From Pomphorhynchus laevis (Eukaryota; Acanthocephala; Palaeacanthocephala; Echinorhynchida; Pomphorhynchidae): a stretch of 64,000 nt of DNA. The translations under genes and the position numbers were made by a program. The notes beneath the pieces were generated by a model. The model saw only the letters and a program-made list of their open reading frames with translations, did not search any database and was not told where the DNA came from. Below are positions 1 through 11,000 of this stretch, piece by piece. Where the stretch lies: assembly GCA_012934845.2 (NCBI GenBank), contig WNNJ02002034.1, forward strand, positions 1-64,000, given 5' to 3'. Numbering within the stretch: the stretch's first letter is position 1; the number at the start of each line of letters is the position of its first letter.

Positions 1-93
1 TATATATAAATTATAAATATATTCATTGATAGCTATGTTAATTTAGTCGATCGTCGATCGCCGCAATGTCAGGAGTGAATTTATATGCCTATA

Positions 94-304
94 ACTTTCG
101 TTTTTACCTCTTTAAGTTTACGAATAAATGTATATGTATTAGGAAGATATGATGGAACATGCCTTAAACGTGGTGTAAGTACTTTGTGCAGGTATCTTAA
201 GTACTTAATCACAAAGTACTTACACCACTTTTGAGGCATGTTCCATCATATCTTCTTAATACAGATACATTTCTTCGTAATCTTGAAGAGGTAAAAACGA
301 AAGT
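94..304. repeat. Inverted repeat, 95-bp arms, in PLE coding DNA
   Basis: Bases 94-188 are a near-perfect reverse complement of 210-304, with a 21-base spacer. The right arm is the beginning of the PLE reverse-transcriptase fragment that continues to the right. The left arm is therefore a short head-to-head copy of the same coding segment, as expected from a twin-priming or fold-back event. Confidence 0.85.
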
Positions 305-3010
305 TAAACCAGAAACATCTAGGGTATCCATGGATATAAAATCCTCTTATACTACGATTTCAACAAACGATGGCTTATTAGCAGTAGAAGAATTTATGAC
401 AACAGAAGTTTGGTATTACAGTACAAAATCCAAGATTAAAGAAATGTGTTTTACAGTACAGACAGTACAGTACAGTACAGGTACAGACATGGGAACATCG
501 CTTGCGCCGGTTTATGCTATTATTTACGTAGGGGATCTAGAAGAGAAATTTATTCAATCCTAAGTGTTAAAACATCGCATGTGGGTAAGATATATCGATG
601 ATATATTATTTTTATTGACCATGGTATTGAAACATTCAAAAGCTTTGTAACGAGCCTTGACATTTTTAACAACAACACAACAACAACAATTTCTTGACAA
701 AAAAAACAAACAATATACAATATTTTTCCTGTCAACCACTTGTCTAGGTATCGGGTCGTGGAGGCAGTGCACGAATCAAACTACTCGAGACATCGCGATC
801 CTGTTCGACAGACCAGAGTTCTCTTTCATATAGCCTAATGCGGTCTTCGACCAGTTTCGAGATTTAATCTCTCCACCTGTACCGAGGTCTACCTCGAGGT
901 CTCTTTTCAGAGAATACGGTCTGGAAAATCGTCTGAGGAAGGCGATCCCTTTACATCCTAAAACGTGTCCTAGCCACATCAGCCGACTTTTTTCGATGTG
1001 GAGAAGCAACGAATTTACTCCGAGTCTATCCAGGATGACCGAATTCTTAACCTTATCTATAAGACTAGGACCCACCATACAGCGAAGGAACCTCATTTCG
1101 GTCGCCTGTATCCGAGATATTATCCTTTCGGTCATAACCCAAAGCTCATGACCATAGGTTAAAAAATAAACGAAGATTACGTAGTAAACCGAAAGCTTCT
1201 CCCGAATACTTAACTCCTGATTCTTACGACAGACCTGTACAAAGACGCATTGTTGCGTTAGCTGCACAAATCCGCTTCTCAATCTCCTTGATGTTCCTGC
1301 CATCCTTCGAGAACAATACCCTAAGATACTTAAAATCCTCCACATTATGAAGAACCTTTTCTCCAATCTGGATTGACATTGGCAACTGAATCCGAGACGA
1401 GCACGTAAAGACAGTCTTTGAGGTACTTACCAACATCCCTGCCGCTTGGCATTCCATCGTGAATCGATCTAGTAGGCATTGTAATTCTTCAAGACAAGAA
1501 GCCACCAAAACAACGTCATCTGCAAAAAGAAGAGATGCTATCCTGATGAATCCGAACTGAAGATCGGAATCCGTTAGAGCAGCCCGTCTCGAAATTTTGT
1601 CCATGTAAACAAGGAACAAAAGTGCAGACAAAAAACAACCCTGACATAGCCCAACGCCTACTGGAAATGATTCAGACTTCCTACCTAGAACACAAACACA
1701 ACTCATACTTTGTTCATACACAGAAGCCATAGCTACCCGTAGATAGTGTGGTACTCCACACTTCCTTTGTACCTCCCATAACCTCTCTCGCGGAACTTGG
1801 CCGAAAGCCTTCGCCAAATCTACAAAACACATGTAGACCGGTTGAGCGAACTCCCAAGACTGTTCAAGGATAGTTGAGAGAGTAAAGAGCTGATCCGTAG
1901 TTCCACGACCTGGACGAAAGCCCCGTTGTTCCTCTTGCAACTATCCCTCAACTATAGGCCGTATACTTAACTCAAGAATCCTAGCAAATAGCTTACTAGT
2001 TTGGCTAAGAAGAGTGATATCCCGATAATTGGAACATACTCTTCGGTCACCTTTCTTAAAGATCGGTACCACCACTCCGGTTCGCCACTCACTTGGAACC
2101 TTGCCCGACTTTAATGCAACGTTGAAGATCCGTGTTAGCCACTTTATGCCAACAACGTCGAGAGCCTTTAACGCTTCAGGTCGAATCTCGTCTACTCCAG
2201 AAGAATTGCCATTACGAATTTCAGTACACTAAAATTCACACATGAATCTTCAGATGTAAGTCAATCAATTAATTTCCTTGATGTACATATATACAAAGAT
2301 GTTAACCGTATCCTCAAACGCGTCCATTTATTAAAGATACATGAACCCGGTATACCTACATGCCTCTAGTTGTCATTCTTCATATATGAAAAGGAATATG
2401 ATTCGCGATGAAGCAATTAGAATGCGCAAAATATGCTCAACTGATGAAACCTTTTCATTTTAGATAAGCTTACCGAGTATTTTATGATACGAGGATACAA
2501 GAGAAGACAGATCATAACTATCTTCAACAGTTGCCGTAACAAACTACGGAAAAATCTATTACATTTAAAAAAGAATCAATACAGAATTTGAAACATGATA
2601 TGTGTATATGAGTGGCACCCAGCTTTCAAAAATCTCAAAAAGGACATCCGAAATACGATGATGGAAACAAGAGTAAACTATACGAGAATGGGTGACATCA
2701 AAATATTCTACTCGATGCCAAATAAAATAAAATACATTCTATCTAAATATAAAATTGGAATAAACAATATAAGTGTCCTAAACTTCGGATGTAATCTGTG
2801 TGGGAATAAAAGGTGTGCAAATTGTACCGATATAGAGGCAGCTTTATCATTTAAAAGCAATGACACATCTCTAAAATACAAAATCAATGGCTAACTTAAT
2901 TGTAAATCGAAGAACATAATATATTTACCAGAGTGTATAAAATGCCAACTTCAGTATAATGGACAGACTAGTGGATCTATGAATGTTCGAAGTAATTTGA
3001 GAAGATGCAT
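210..3010 (+). mobile_element. Penelope-like element copy 1 (RT plus GIY-YIG), interrupted
   Basis: The segment before about 735 has reverse-transcriptase motifs typical of PLEs: HVPSYLLNTDTFL, then a SMDIKSSYT box, MGTSLAPVYA, and VRYIDDI as the catalytic YxDD box. After an inserted LINE fragment the PLE resumes near 2231 with FTHESSDVSQSINFLDV and YLHASSCHSSYMKR, then WHPAFKNL. A cysteine cluster (CNLCGNKRCANC, near 2790-2830) and a GIY-YIG-like NIIYLPECIKCQLQYNGQTS (2915-2970) follow, giving the order RT then nuclease seen in canonical EN-positive PLEs. The copy is degenerate and has no open frame across its length. PLEs use the GIY-YIG domain for first-strand nicking, so this one looks dead. 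The exact left end and the insertion joints are uncertain. Confidence 0.85.
735..2230 (-). mobile_element. Rex1-like LINE fragment inserted in the PLE
   Basis: Read on the minus strand from 2228, this encodes a LINE reverse transcriptase: SGVDEIRPEALKALDVVG, then VVVPIFKKGDRRVCSNYR, EEQRGFRPGRGTTDQLF, CFVDLAKAFGQVPRE and LLFADDVVLVAS (catalytic FADD). The C-terminal stretch includes TYGHELWVMTERI and RFLRCMVG. The wording matches the Rex1/Babar branch of the CR1 group, which I know best from fishes. There is a stop near 1936 and a frame change near 1224-1366. The endonuclease and the 3' end are absent. It splits the PLE between its YxDD box and its thumb region, so it is the younger of the two. 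Clade assignment is from memory of family motifs. Confidence 0.85.
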
Positions 3011-3119
3011 AATTCCAATATATATGATTGCTGATGGACTGTATTGGTTTCCAAAACTCGGTTATGTCCGTTTCTTGTCGTTTATTTATTAGTAATGACT
3101 ATATATAAATATAAATAAA

Positions 3120-3579
3120 TATAATAGTGGTACACGGATATGCTGAGTAGACAACGGTCCAGGATTTCTTACGAAATTCGGCATTTAAATAAAATTGTGC
3201 TGCTTAATAGACCTGACTTTGATTCACGACTATCAGTCACCATGTCACCTCCAGACAATCACTTTACAATCGAAATGATGAGTATATTCGATCTGGTAAA
3301 GAGCGTAAGCCTTAGACAATTAAGTAAAGTGTCGGAAACGCCATTATTCACAATGTCACACAGGCAACGAAACGACCGGTGAGTACTTCATTCTACTGAT
3401 GAGTGTTGCTGAGTTCTCATCATTTCGATGGTAAAGTGATTGTCTAGAGGTGACATGGTGACTGATAGTCGTGGATCAAAGTTCTGTCTAATAAGCAACA
3501 TCATTTAGCATAAATGCCGTATTTCGTAAGAAATCCTGGACCGTTGTTTACTCAGCACATCTGTGCACTACTATTATAC
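3120..3579. repeat. Inverted repeat with ~162-bp arms
   Basis: Bases 3120-3281 are the reverse complement of 3416-3579 with scattered mismatches; the spacer is about 134 bases. Both arms contain the AACGGTCCAGGATT block that also ends the larger palindrome at 3916-4628, so the two structures are related. The spacer carries GCAAC-GAAA (3364-3372) and CTGATGAG-T-GTTGC (3396-3409), a hammerhead-like arrangement. It lies just downstream of the PLE nuclease region and may be that element's terminal repeat. Confidence 0.8.
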
Positions 3580-3860
3580 ATGCCGTATCCATCAAGGATC
3601 CAACGAGTGTAACGACAATTTAGCAACAACATCTGCCTAGTGTTTAAGGATTGTCCGCACAGCAATTCGATCCGGTAAAGGGCGTAAGCATCAGAAAATT
3701 AAGCAAAGTGGCGGAAACGCCTATATTCGCAATGTCACACATGCAACCGAAATAACCAGTAAGAACTTCATTCTACTGATGAGTGTTGTCAGGTACTCAT
3801 CATTTCGATGCTAAAGTGGTCGTCTAGAAGTGACATGGTTACTGAAAGTCACCTTGTCAT
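3292..3860. repeat. Direct repeat, offset ~372 bp
   Basis: Bases from about 3292 (TTCGATCTGGTAAAGAGCG) recur from about 3665 (TTCGATCCGGTAAAGGGCG) through the block containing CATTCTACTGATGAGTGTTG and TGACATGGT. About 190 bases of each copy can be aligned by eye. The second copy overlaps only the spacer and the right arm of the inverted repeat, so the region is a partial tandem array built from one unit. Confidence 0.75.
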
Positions 3861-3890
3861 CATTCGGCATATGCATTCTGCATATTTATT

Positions 3891-4661
3891 ATTGAGATTG
3901 CATCAAGCATGCTTGATAACAACGGTCCAGGATTCCATTGGAATGAGGTATTATGTTGAAAGCTGCTGTCGGTAATTAACTAGAATACACTCAACGATCA
4001 GCATACTATTCGTCACTGCTAGACGTCAGAGATAATCGGCAGCGCTCATCAGTAGTATGAGCAATCTCGATGACGTTTCGGCTGCGTGCGTTATTTAGAA
4101 AAAGAGCATTTCCGACAAATTGCTTAAGTTCCAGTGTCAATTAGCTCGTGAACTGGATACTTGCATATCAGACCATCTTTATCCATATCATGCGATTTAT
4201 TTGTTGCTGCATCGCGTCATTATATATAATGACGTCATTATGTATAATATATACACATATATATGTATATATTATATAATATATATGTATATATTATATA
4301 TAATGACGTCATTATATACAATGACGCGATGCAGTAACAAATGATGAATTGCCTGATATAAATGGAAATGATCTGATATGCAAGTATCCAGTTCACGAGC
4401 TTATTGACACTGGAACTTAAGCAATTTGTCGAAAATGCTCTTTTTCTAAATAACGCACGAAGCCGAAACGTCATCGAGATTGCTCATACTACTGATGAGC
4501 GCTGCCGGTTATCTCTGACGTCTAGCAGTGACGAATAGTATGCTGATCGTTGAGTGTATTCTAGTTAATTACCGACAGCAGCTTTCAACATATTGCCGCA
4601 TTCCTCTGGAATCCTGGATCGTTGTTATATATATCATTGAGATTGCATCAAATATGCTTGA
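3891..4661. repeat. Large palindrome (~355-bp arms) with flanking direct repeats
   Basis: The arms run from about 3916 inward and from about 4628 inward, meeting in an AT-only centre near 4225-4320. By eye they match at well above 90 percent. Outside the arms is an imperfect 26-bp direct repeat beginning ATTGAGATTGCATCAA (3891-3916 and 4636-4661), resembling a long target-site duplication or remnants of flanking units. Each arm carries GAAAC and CTGATGAG boxes. The internal reading frames are shadows of the symmetry and I see no gene. Confidence 0.9.
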
Positions 4662-4689
4662 GATTTTGAGATCAGGGTTGAGATTTTGC

Positions 4690-4935
4690 TGTATCCTAAG
4701 CAATTCCTCTCTGAAGACGACCTTGATGCACGCCAATTATATCCTTTTACAGGTGTGCCCAGTTTATCCTGTCTTATATCCTGCTGCCTATATTGTTCTA
4801 TTCAAACTTTTTAAGCGTGATCAGCAGCTAGTAGTATACGCTGATGATACCACGGCCATGTTTATAGGATGGAGGTGCAATAATGGTCTTGGACATCAGT
4901 CAATTTTTTTAAGATTAGACGAATTATTTATGTTC
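4690..4935 (+). mobile_element. Fragment of LINE family D (RT)
   Basis: A short piece of reverse transcriptase: LYPAAYIVLFKLFKRDQ followed by LVVYADDTTAMF (YADD catalytic box). It matches the same region of the larger family D copies at about 46300-46480 and 52330-52440. It is truncated on both sides and lies directly right of the palindrome. Confidence 0.8.
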
Positions 4936-4965
4936 AACCAACTCTTCGGATTGTTATTGTGGTAG

Positions 4966-7123
4966 CTTAATCTTTAAATGCATTGCACCTATTTTTATAC
5001 ATGTACGCCTTTTATAAGTTATTTTTTTAATACATTTATTTTGAACAATAATATATATATAATGCTACCAATATTTATCATAATAACTTTCGCATTTTTA
5101 TAGATAACACATCATTGATATCTCGCAATAGTTAGAAATGAAATGTTTAAATGCTGTTTAATCATAATGTGTCAGCAACATCAATTAAGCCAACAAACAT
5201 TCTTTATATGAACATGTTCCTTGTATTTGTTTGTAAGCCGTCGAAATATTCCTTAAACTTTGCTAGTTTTTTGTAAATTAGCAAAATAGCTAGTTTCGCA
5301 ATTACTTAGAGTGTCAGCCATATGCGAATATTTATACATCTCTCTTTTTAAAATATGATTCGTTCACTTTATAAATTCTTACGTTCTAATATACGTGATG
5401 ACATAACGAGGATCACATGATTACTCATGATAGCAACATTAGATGATATAACGATATGCGTGTCTTTTATTTCATTCAACAAAAGTGTATTTAACTTTCA
5501 GTAAATTTATCCCTATTTTCTTGATATTCATTATAGTAACGCCAATTGTTAACTTTCTTGCTCACCAAGAACGACTTCATAGCTTCGTCTTTATCTATCA
5601 TGTCAACATTTTAATTCCAGATATTCTTTAATTATATTTATCGATTCTTTTATTTATATTTATTATATTTTTTCATTTCATTAAATTAATTTCTTATGAA
5701 TAATAAAAGGTATTACATGCTGTAATATAAAATAATTCCCTGTATTTGAGATTTAATTATTCCTGCTGGTTTTAAACGACAGAGTATTTAAGTAAATGCA
5801 GTCTAAAAATTTTCATTTATTAACAATATCGATTGTTGTCTCTACTTTTTAATCATATGGATAAGGAAAATGATCAACAAAATCATGAACAATATCGACA
5901 ATATTACTGTCAATTTATTGAATAACAAGCTTTAAATATTGGCTTAACATTAACTAGTTAGGCTATTTAAAAATATGCATATACATCGTTTAAAGATGAT
6001 ATTCAATGACAATTTAATGATTAACAAAATGCCATATTTTTATTATTAAAGTTTGATGTAAATTTAAAATAGGGTCTTGAATTCTGTAAACACATTCAAC
6101 AGCTGTTAAATGATTGTAATGCATTTGTAATAATTTAGTTGCAGCATTAATATAACATTTTTGTTGTTAAAACACTTTTTTAGCGTGTGATTTATTGTCT
6201 CCGAAAGAAACCAACATTGAGTTATGTTATAATGTGTATAATTTTACTTGATTGAATATAATAGTGGCTTAAATAAATTTATATAATAAACTAATGCGAT
6301 ATTAATTTTTATTATTTTAGCTTATTGATTTAATAAATAATTAACAATGTTATCTTTACCACCATGATGATACTTTTATTTTCAAAAATGTGGCTATGAT
6401 GCGCATTTATTTTCAGTATTATTAACACAATTGCCATTTGCCTTCATCTAAAATGATTATTTGAATCATACTCGACTATTAAATTAACTTTTACAGTATT
6501 TCATGTCCAATGTTTGTTCGGGAAATGTCCAATATATGTCCAAGATAAAGTTTATGCACAATGAATATGTGTGTTGATTTTAATTGCAATTTTGTGAACT
6601 GTCAATTTAAATTGTAATTACTCATTGCAGCTAAATCAAGTTTGCTTAGTGGTAGTAAAATAGTCTAGATTCGATTGCGCCGTCTCGATTATTTTTATCG
6701 CGAGAATTTGTTGCATTTGAAAGAACAAAACAATGATTAATATATATATTATATATGTAAATATATTCAACGAAAAGTTTATAACGCGATATTAAATTTG
6801 TGTTTTAATTTTTGAATCAGAAACGTTTTTGCTCTATAGGTAAGTTTATAACGCGATATCAAATTTGTGTTTTAATTTTTGCTCACAGGCGTTTTTGAAA
6901 CGTTACCAAGGGAAGCTCATAACATACAACAATCTGATTGATTGTGGTATGTAATGCTTAACGATCGTCGTATCGTTTACTGATACATTTATGTTGTAAC
7001 ACCATAGTGATGATACAATGTCGAATGATACATGTCGCTATTACTGGGAAATCAATGTTGTCATCAACATTTTGTTGTTACTTCGGTTCTCTCTTTATTC
7101 TCAAATGATTTATTTGATTTTAG
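4966..7123. other. AT-rich stretch without recognisable gene
   Basis: Very AT-rich sequence lying before the first NOT3 exon in the window, so probably intron or 5' flank of that gene. I found no exon-like frame matching the NOT3 N-terminal coiled coil here. A ~71-bp tandem duplication (GTTTATAACGCGATAT...) occupies about 6775-6900. Confidence 0.6.
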
Positions 7124-8026
7124 AGAATCGTCATTTAAGCGAATCTAATTGTCATTTCGATAATATTAGCAGCTGCGGCAGAAGTAGCAACATCAACAAC
7201 AGTGGAGCTGGTTCCGGGCTTATTGGTAATAATAGCTGCGGCAATAGTTATGGTGGAGACATTAATAACAATTCGAAATCTTCCTCGATTATAATGATGT
7301 CGAATCCTTCGAAAAGACGATCTAGTAATAACTTCACCACCTCTAGTGCTGCAGCAGTTGCTGCTGCTAGCGACGGCTCATTTGAACACTTCAAGGCCAA
7401 ATCGTCTGACAATATACCTAATAGTATCCAGTATTACAGCCACCCGTCGTTGAATATGAACAATAATAATATGAATAATACAACAAGTAGATCATATATT
7501 TCTCGAAACAATAACGATAAGGAAATTTACGAAGAGTCTATTCTCTCCACTTTTCATAATCGGCAACGTTATGGTACTAGTGGCGTTACGAGAAATTACA
7601 ATGAAAGCGAAGTCGATGCTAATGCCGATGACAATGATGAAACTAATGATAATATTGGTAATAGTGAAAGCAACAGTAGTAGCGCTACTAGTAACAGTGA
7701 TGATCGCTTCGACGAGTTTGGCGGTGCTGCATATGATGAAGACGCTGTTGCCGATAATATTAAGGACGGTCATACAATAATTTGTAACCAAGCGAGCATC
7801 GATAATAAAATAGATGACAACGACAGCGCCAAGTTTACTAAAACAAGTGCTGATTTTTCAAATGATTCGTCTTCCTCATCCAGCAGAAAAATCACGTTTC
7901 ATACTGAATCAACGTATTCTACTCCAGAATCTGTATCTTCTTCTTGGCAACAACATCGTGTCACTACCGACAACAATAACAATAGCAATATTAATTTTAA
8001 TTCAAGTGACATAAACGCAAATACAG
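7124..8026 (+). CDS. CNOT3: NOT3 exon: Asn/Ser-rich linker
   Basis: The acceptor TTTGATTTTAG ends at 7123 after a pyrimidine-rich run. The donor is GTAGGC at 8027. The frame stays open back to 7018, but the hydrophobic stretch before 7124 is better read as intron. The product is low-complexity: runs of Asn, Ser, Asp and a short AAAVAAA tract, with few hydrophobic residues, typical of the disordered middle of NOT3 proteins. It ends in phase 1. Confidence 0.75.
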
Positions 8027-11000
8027 GTAGGCGCCGTAACCGCTTTTACATAAGATTCTATGTACTAATTGCATAGATAATAATTAAAATAATAATTATA
8101 TATATTATTAGTAAAAATGATTTATCTAAATTAATAAATTTATCAAAATTTTTATAAAATTATTATTGCCAAAATAATATTTATATATTATTAATATAAT
8201 TATTTATAATTGCTTATAATTATAAATATATAAATATTTAATAATAAATATATAATTATTTATAATTATATATTATATATGCCAAAATAATAATATATTA
8301 TTATGACGTTAATTAACTGTCTCGTGAAATATGCATTAATTCAAAATATAAATTCTGGCTTAATAAATGAGCAGATCCTTCATTCTTGCTAACAATCGAT
8401 TAGGTGATAAAAATCTTCCTATAATATATTATACTTTGTTTGTAAGGAAGACACTATTAACGTATTGTTTATCTTAGTCGTATATCATCCAATATAATGG
8501 TGGCTCAGAACCACCATTATATATGGTAGCTCAGAATCGACTGTCTTAATCTCATTTTGCTACTTCGCTTTGATTTGACTTCTTTTTCTTGATGCTTTGT
8601 AACTCACGATCTGTAAGGTCTAGTGGTTTTAAATATAATATAACATCCAATTATAGTTTCCAATCTATGTAGTTTACTGGTTTTCCTTGTTATTTCGGTA
8701 ATGATTTCGTATTAAAAAGTCGAATTGAGATATTTTTACAGTTCTTATTTTTTAAATTCATTTAAAAATAACGTAAGAAGAATTCTGGATTCTATAATGT
8801 ATTTAGCTGGTTCCGTTACTACTGGTTAAACAAATTGTGGACAGGATAGCAAGCACATTATTTCATTTTCATCCCTTTCTAATTTGTTCTTTCACGACAC
8901 ATAACATACTCTGAATGTCAATTTACTTCTGACTGGAATTTTGGTTGTCAAAATTACGATTTATCGCCTTGCAATAACCAAAACATGATTAATCACATTG
9001 ACTTGTTTTTTCAAATATAAAATTGTAATTTTAATCTCCAAATACTATTTTCTAATTATATTTTTATTTAAAGATATCTCTGAACGACATCTGTGATATA
9101 ACTGTAGACAACTACTTATATTATATTTTTATGATTCTAATTGAATATTAAATGCCTATTCCGAAATTCTTAATTCCGACATATCCCTTCTTATTCTGAG
9201 TAGCTAGATCTATCAATGATGATTAAAACTTTATCAGTTTAATGCCTAGTCAAATAAGAATTTTAATAGAATTTGTGATTTTATCGTCTAAATTAACGGT
9301 TCTCATTTAGCTTTTTGCCCTCGAGCCTTATGAGATAACGCCCGATAAAGATTCTCAATACATGAGGCCAAATTAACTCCGGTCAAAATTCGATGGTTTA
9401 CGTACGCGTGACTAGCAGTTCTAAAATATTTTTTTTTATTTTAATAAATAAAATAAAAAATATATATTTAAAAAAGTGATATATTTTTATTTAAATAAAT
9501 TTTTTATTTTTATTTAGATAAAATAAAATTAATAAATTATTTATTTAATTGCATTACGTAATGATAGTATAAGTGTATTTTGTAGTAATAAAAATATTTT
9601 TACATCATAATACCCTTTTATAATCAAGCAATAATATGCAAATGGTGTTCACTGAATAGCACACTTTTGATGGCCATAAAAACTTCATTACATATAGCGA
9701 TGAAATTTTGAACGCAAAAGACTTTATCAGATGCGTCAATGACTTTAATTGATTTAAGCATTGATATATCAAGTATATCGACAAATATGACTAAATGATA
9801 TTAAAGGGTATTATTATATCTTTTGTGGTAAATTGAGTGTTTTCGATTTTTGATGTTATTTATTTTTTTGAAAATGCAATGTTTACTTCGTAGCAGATGA
9901 TCTTAACCATATAGTTAATCCTTTGGCTGCGCAATGGTCTACATGTCAGTCATCTCAATCGATCACAAAATCAGACTTATTAACTGAAGTAGAGAGCAGT
10001 AGTGGCAAATTCGATATCAGCTACGATTTGAACGAATTAGCAGCTGATGAGTTTAATCTCAACAATGATATAGATGCTTATTCTTCGCATCTAAATTGTA
10101 ATAGTAATATCAGCAATAACGCAGAAGACACGCATCAGCAATACTCATTTGGTAAGTCAACGAAATATATGATCTTCATAATTTAGAAATTGTAATGAAT
10201 TTATTTAGTTGATGTGAAGGGCAGGATGCCTTACTCTTTTAGAGACTCTACGTTGACGAAACCTGATAACTTTACTTTAAATCTAGATTCGTCAGTCGCC
10301 GATTCTATCGATGCCGATACTAGTGAGCTGCAGCTTCAGCAGCATCAGTCATTCGACTCATACAATGATGATGTAAGTATGAAAATATACGCAATTTGAA
10401 CTCTTGGTATTTTCATTGATATTATTATCATTGATATTTTCATGCAAAAATAATGTTATATAAAATCATGAAATAATATTAAATAATATTAATAATTAAT
10501 ATTATAATAATATTTAATTATATAATTAAATAATATTTAATAATGTTATATTAAAATAATAATATTTCACGGTTAATGTTCTATGCCATATTCTTGTATC
10601 TTAATGCATGATAATTAACAAATGAAGAAATCTTCGTTTCTTTGATAATGTAAGGCACCACACATATTTGATGTTCTATCTTTAACATCTTGAACATTTT
10701 GCTCATTGTCCAATCGTTTGTAGCGTGATCAATTGTATTGAATGATTGTCCAATCGTTTGTAGCGTGATCAATTGTATTGAATGATTGTCCAATCGTTTG
10801 TAGCGTGATCAATTGTATTGAATGATTGTCCAATCGTTTGGAGCGTGATCACACTAGCGATTGTCAATTGTATTGAAAGTCTAAATTAAGACTTTAATCG
10901 ATTTGCAGATCTTATCTTAATTGACGGGTGTTAAATAATTAAAAAATAACTTTTACATGTAACATTAGTTTCGATATCGCTCAATTTTCATTTGTGAATA

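Noticed and set aside
4120-4474. Two overlapping reading frames on opposite strands inside the palindrome
   Set aside because: They mirror each other because of the inverted repeat and cross the A/T centre; composition is Tyr/Ile-rich with no motif.
7018-7123. Hydrophobic N-terminal stretch (VVINILLLLRFSLYSQMIYLIL) as a signal anchor of the Asn/Ser-rich protein
   Set aside because: It ends in a textbook acceptor (pyrimidine run plus TTTTAG at 7123), and the downstream segment joins the NOT3 reading frame. The hydrophobic codons are the pyrimidine-rich intron end read through.
7492-7791. Antisense and alternate-frame open stretches opposite the Asn/Ser-rich exon
   Set aside because: Low-complexity trinucleotide runs keep all frames open; the NOT3 frame explains the region.
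8021-8076. Natural C-terminus [15 protein letters not shown] for the first exon product
   Set aside because: It lies beyond the GTAGGC donor. Splicing at 8026 restores frame with the next exon, and the tail is intron read-through.
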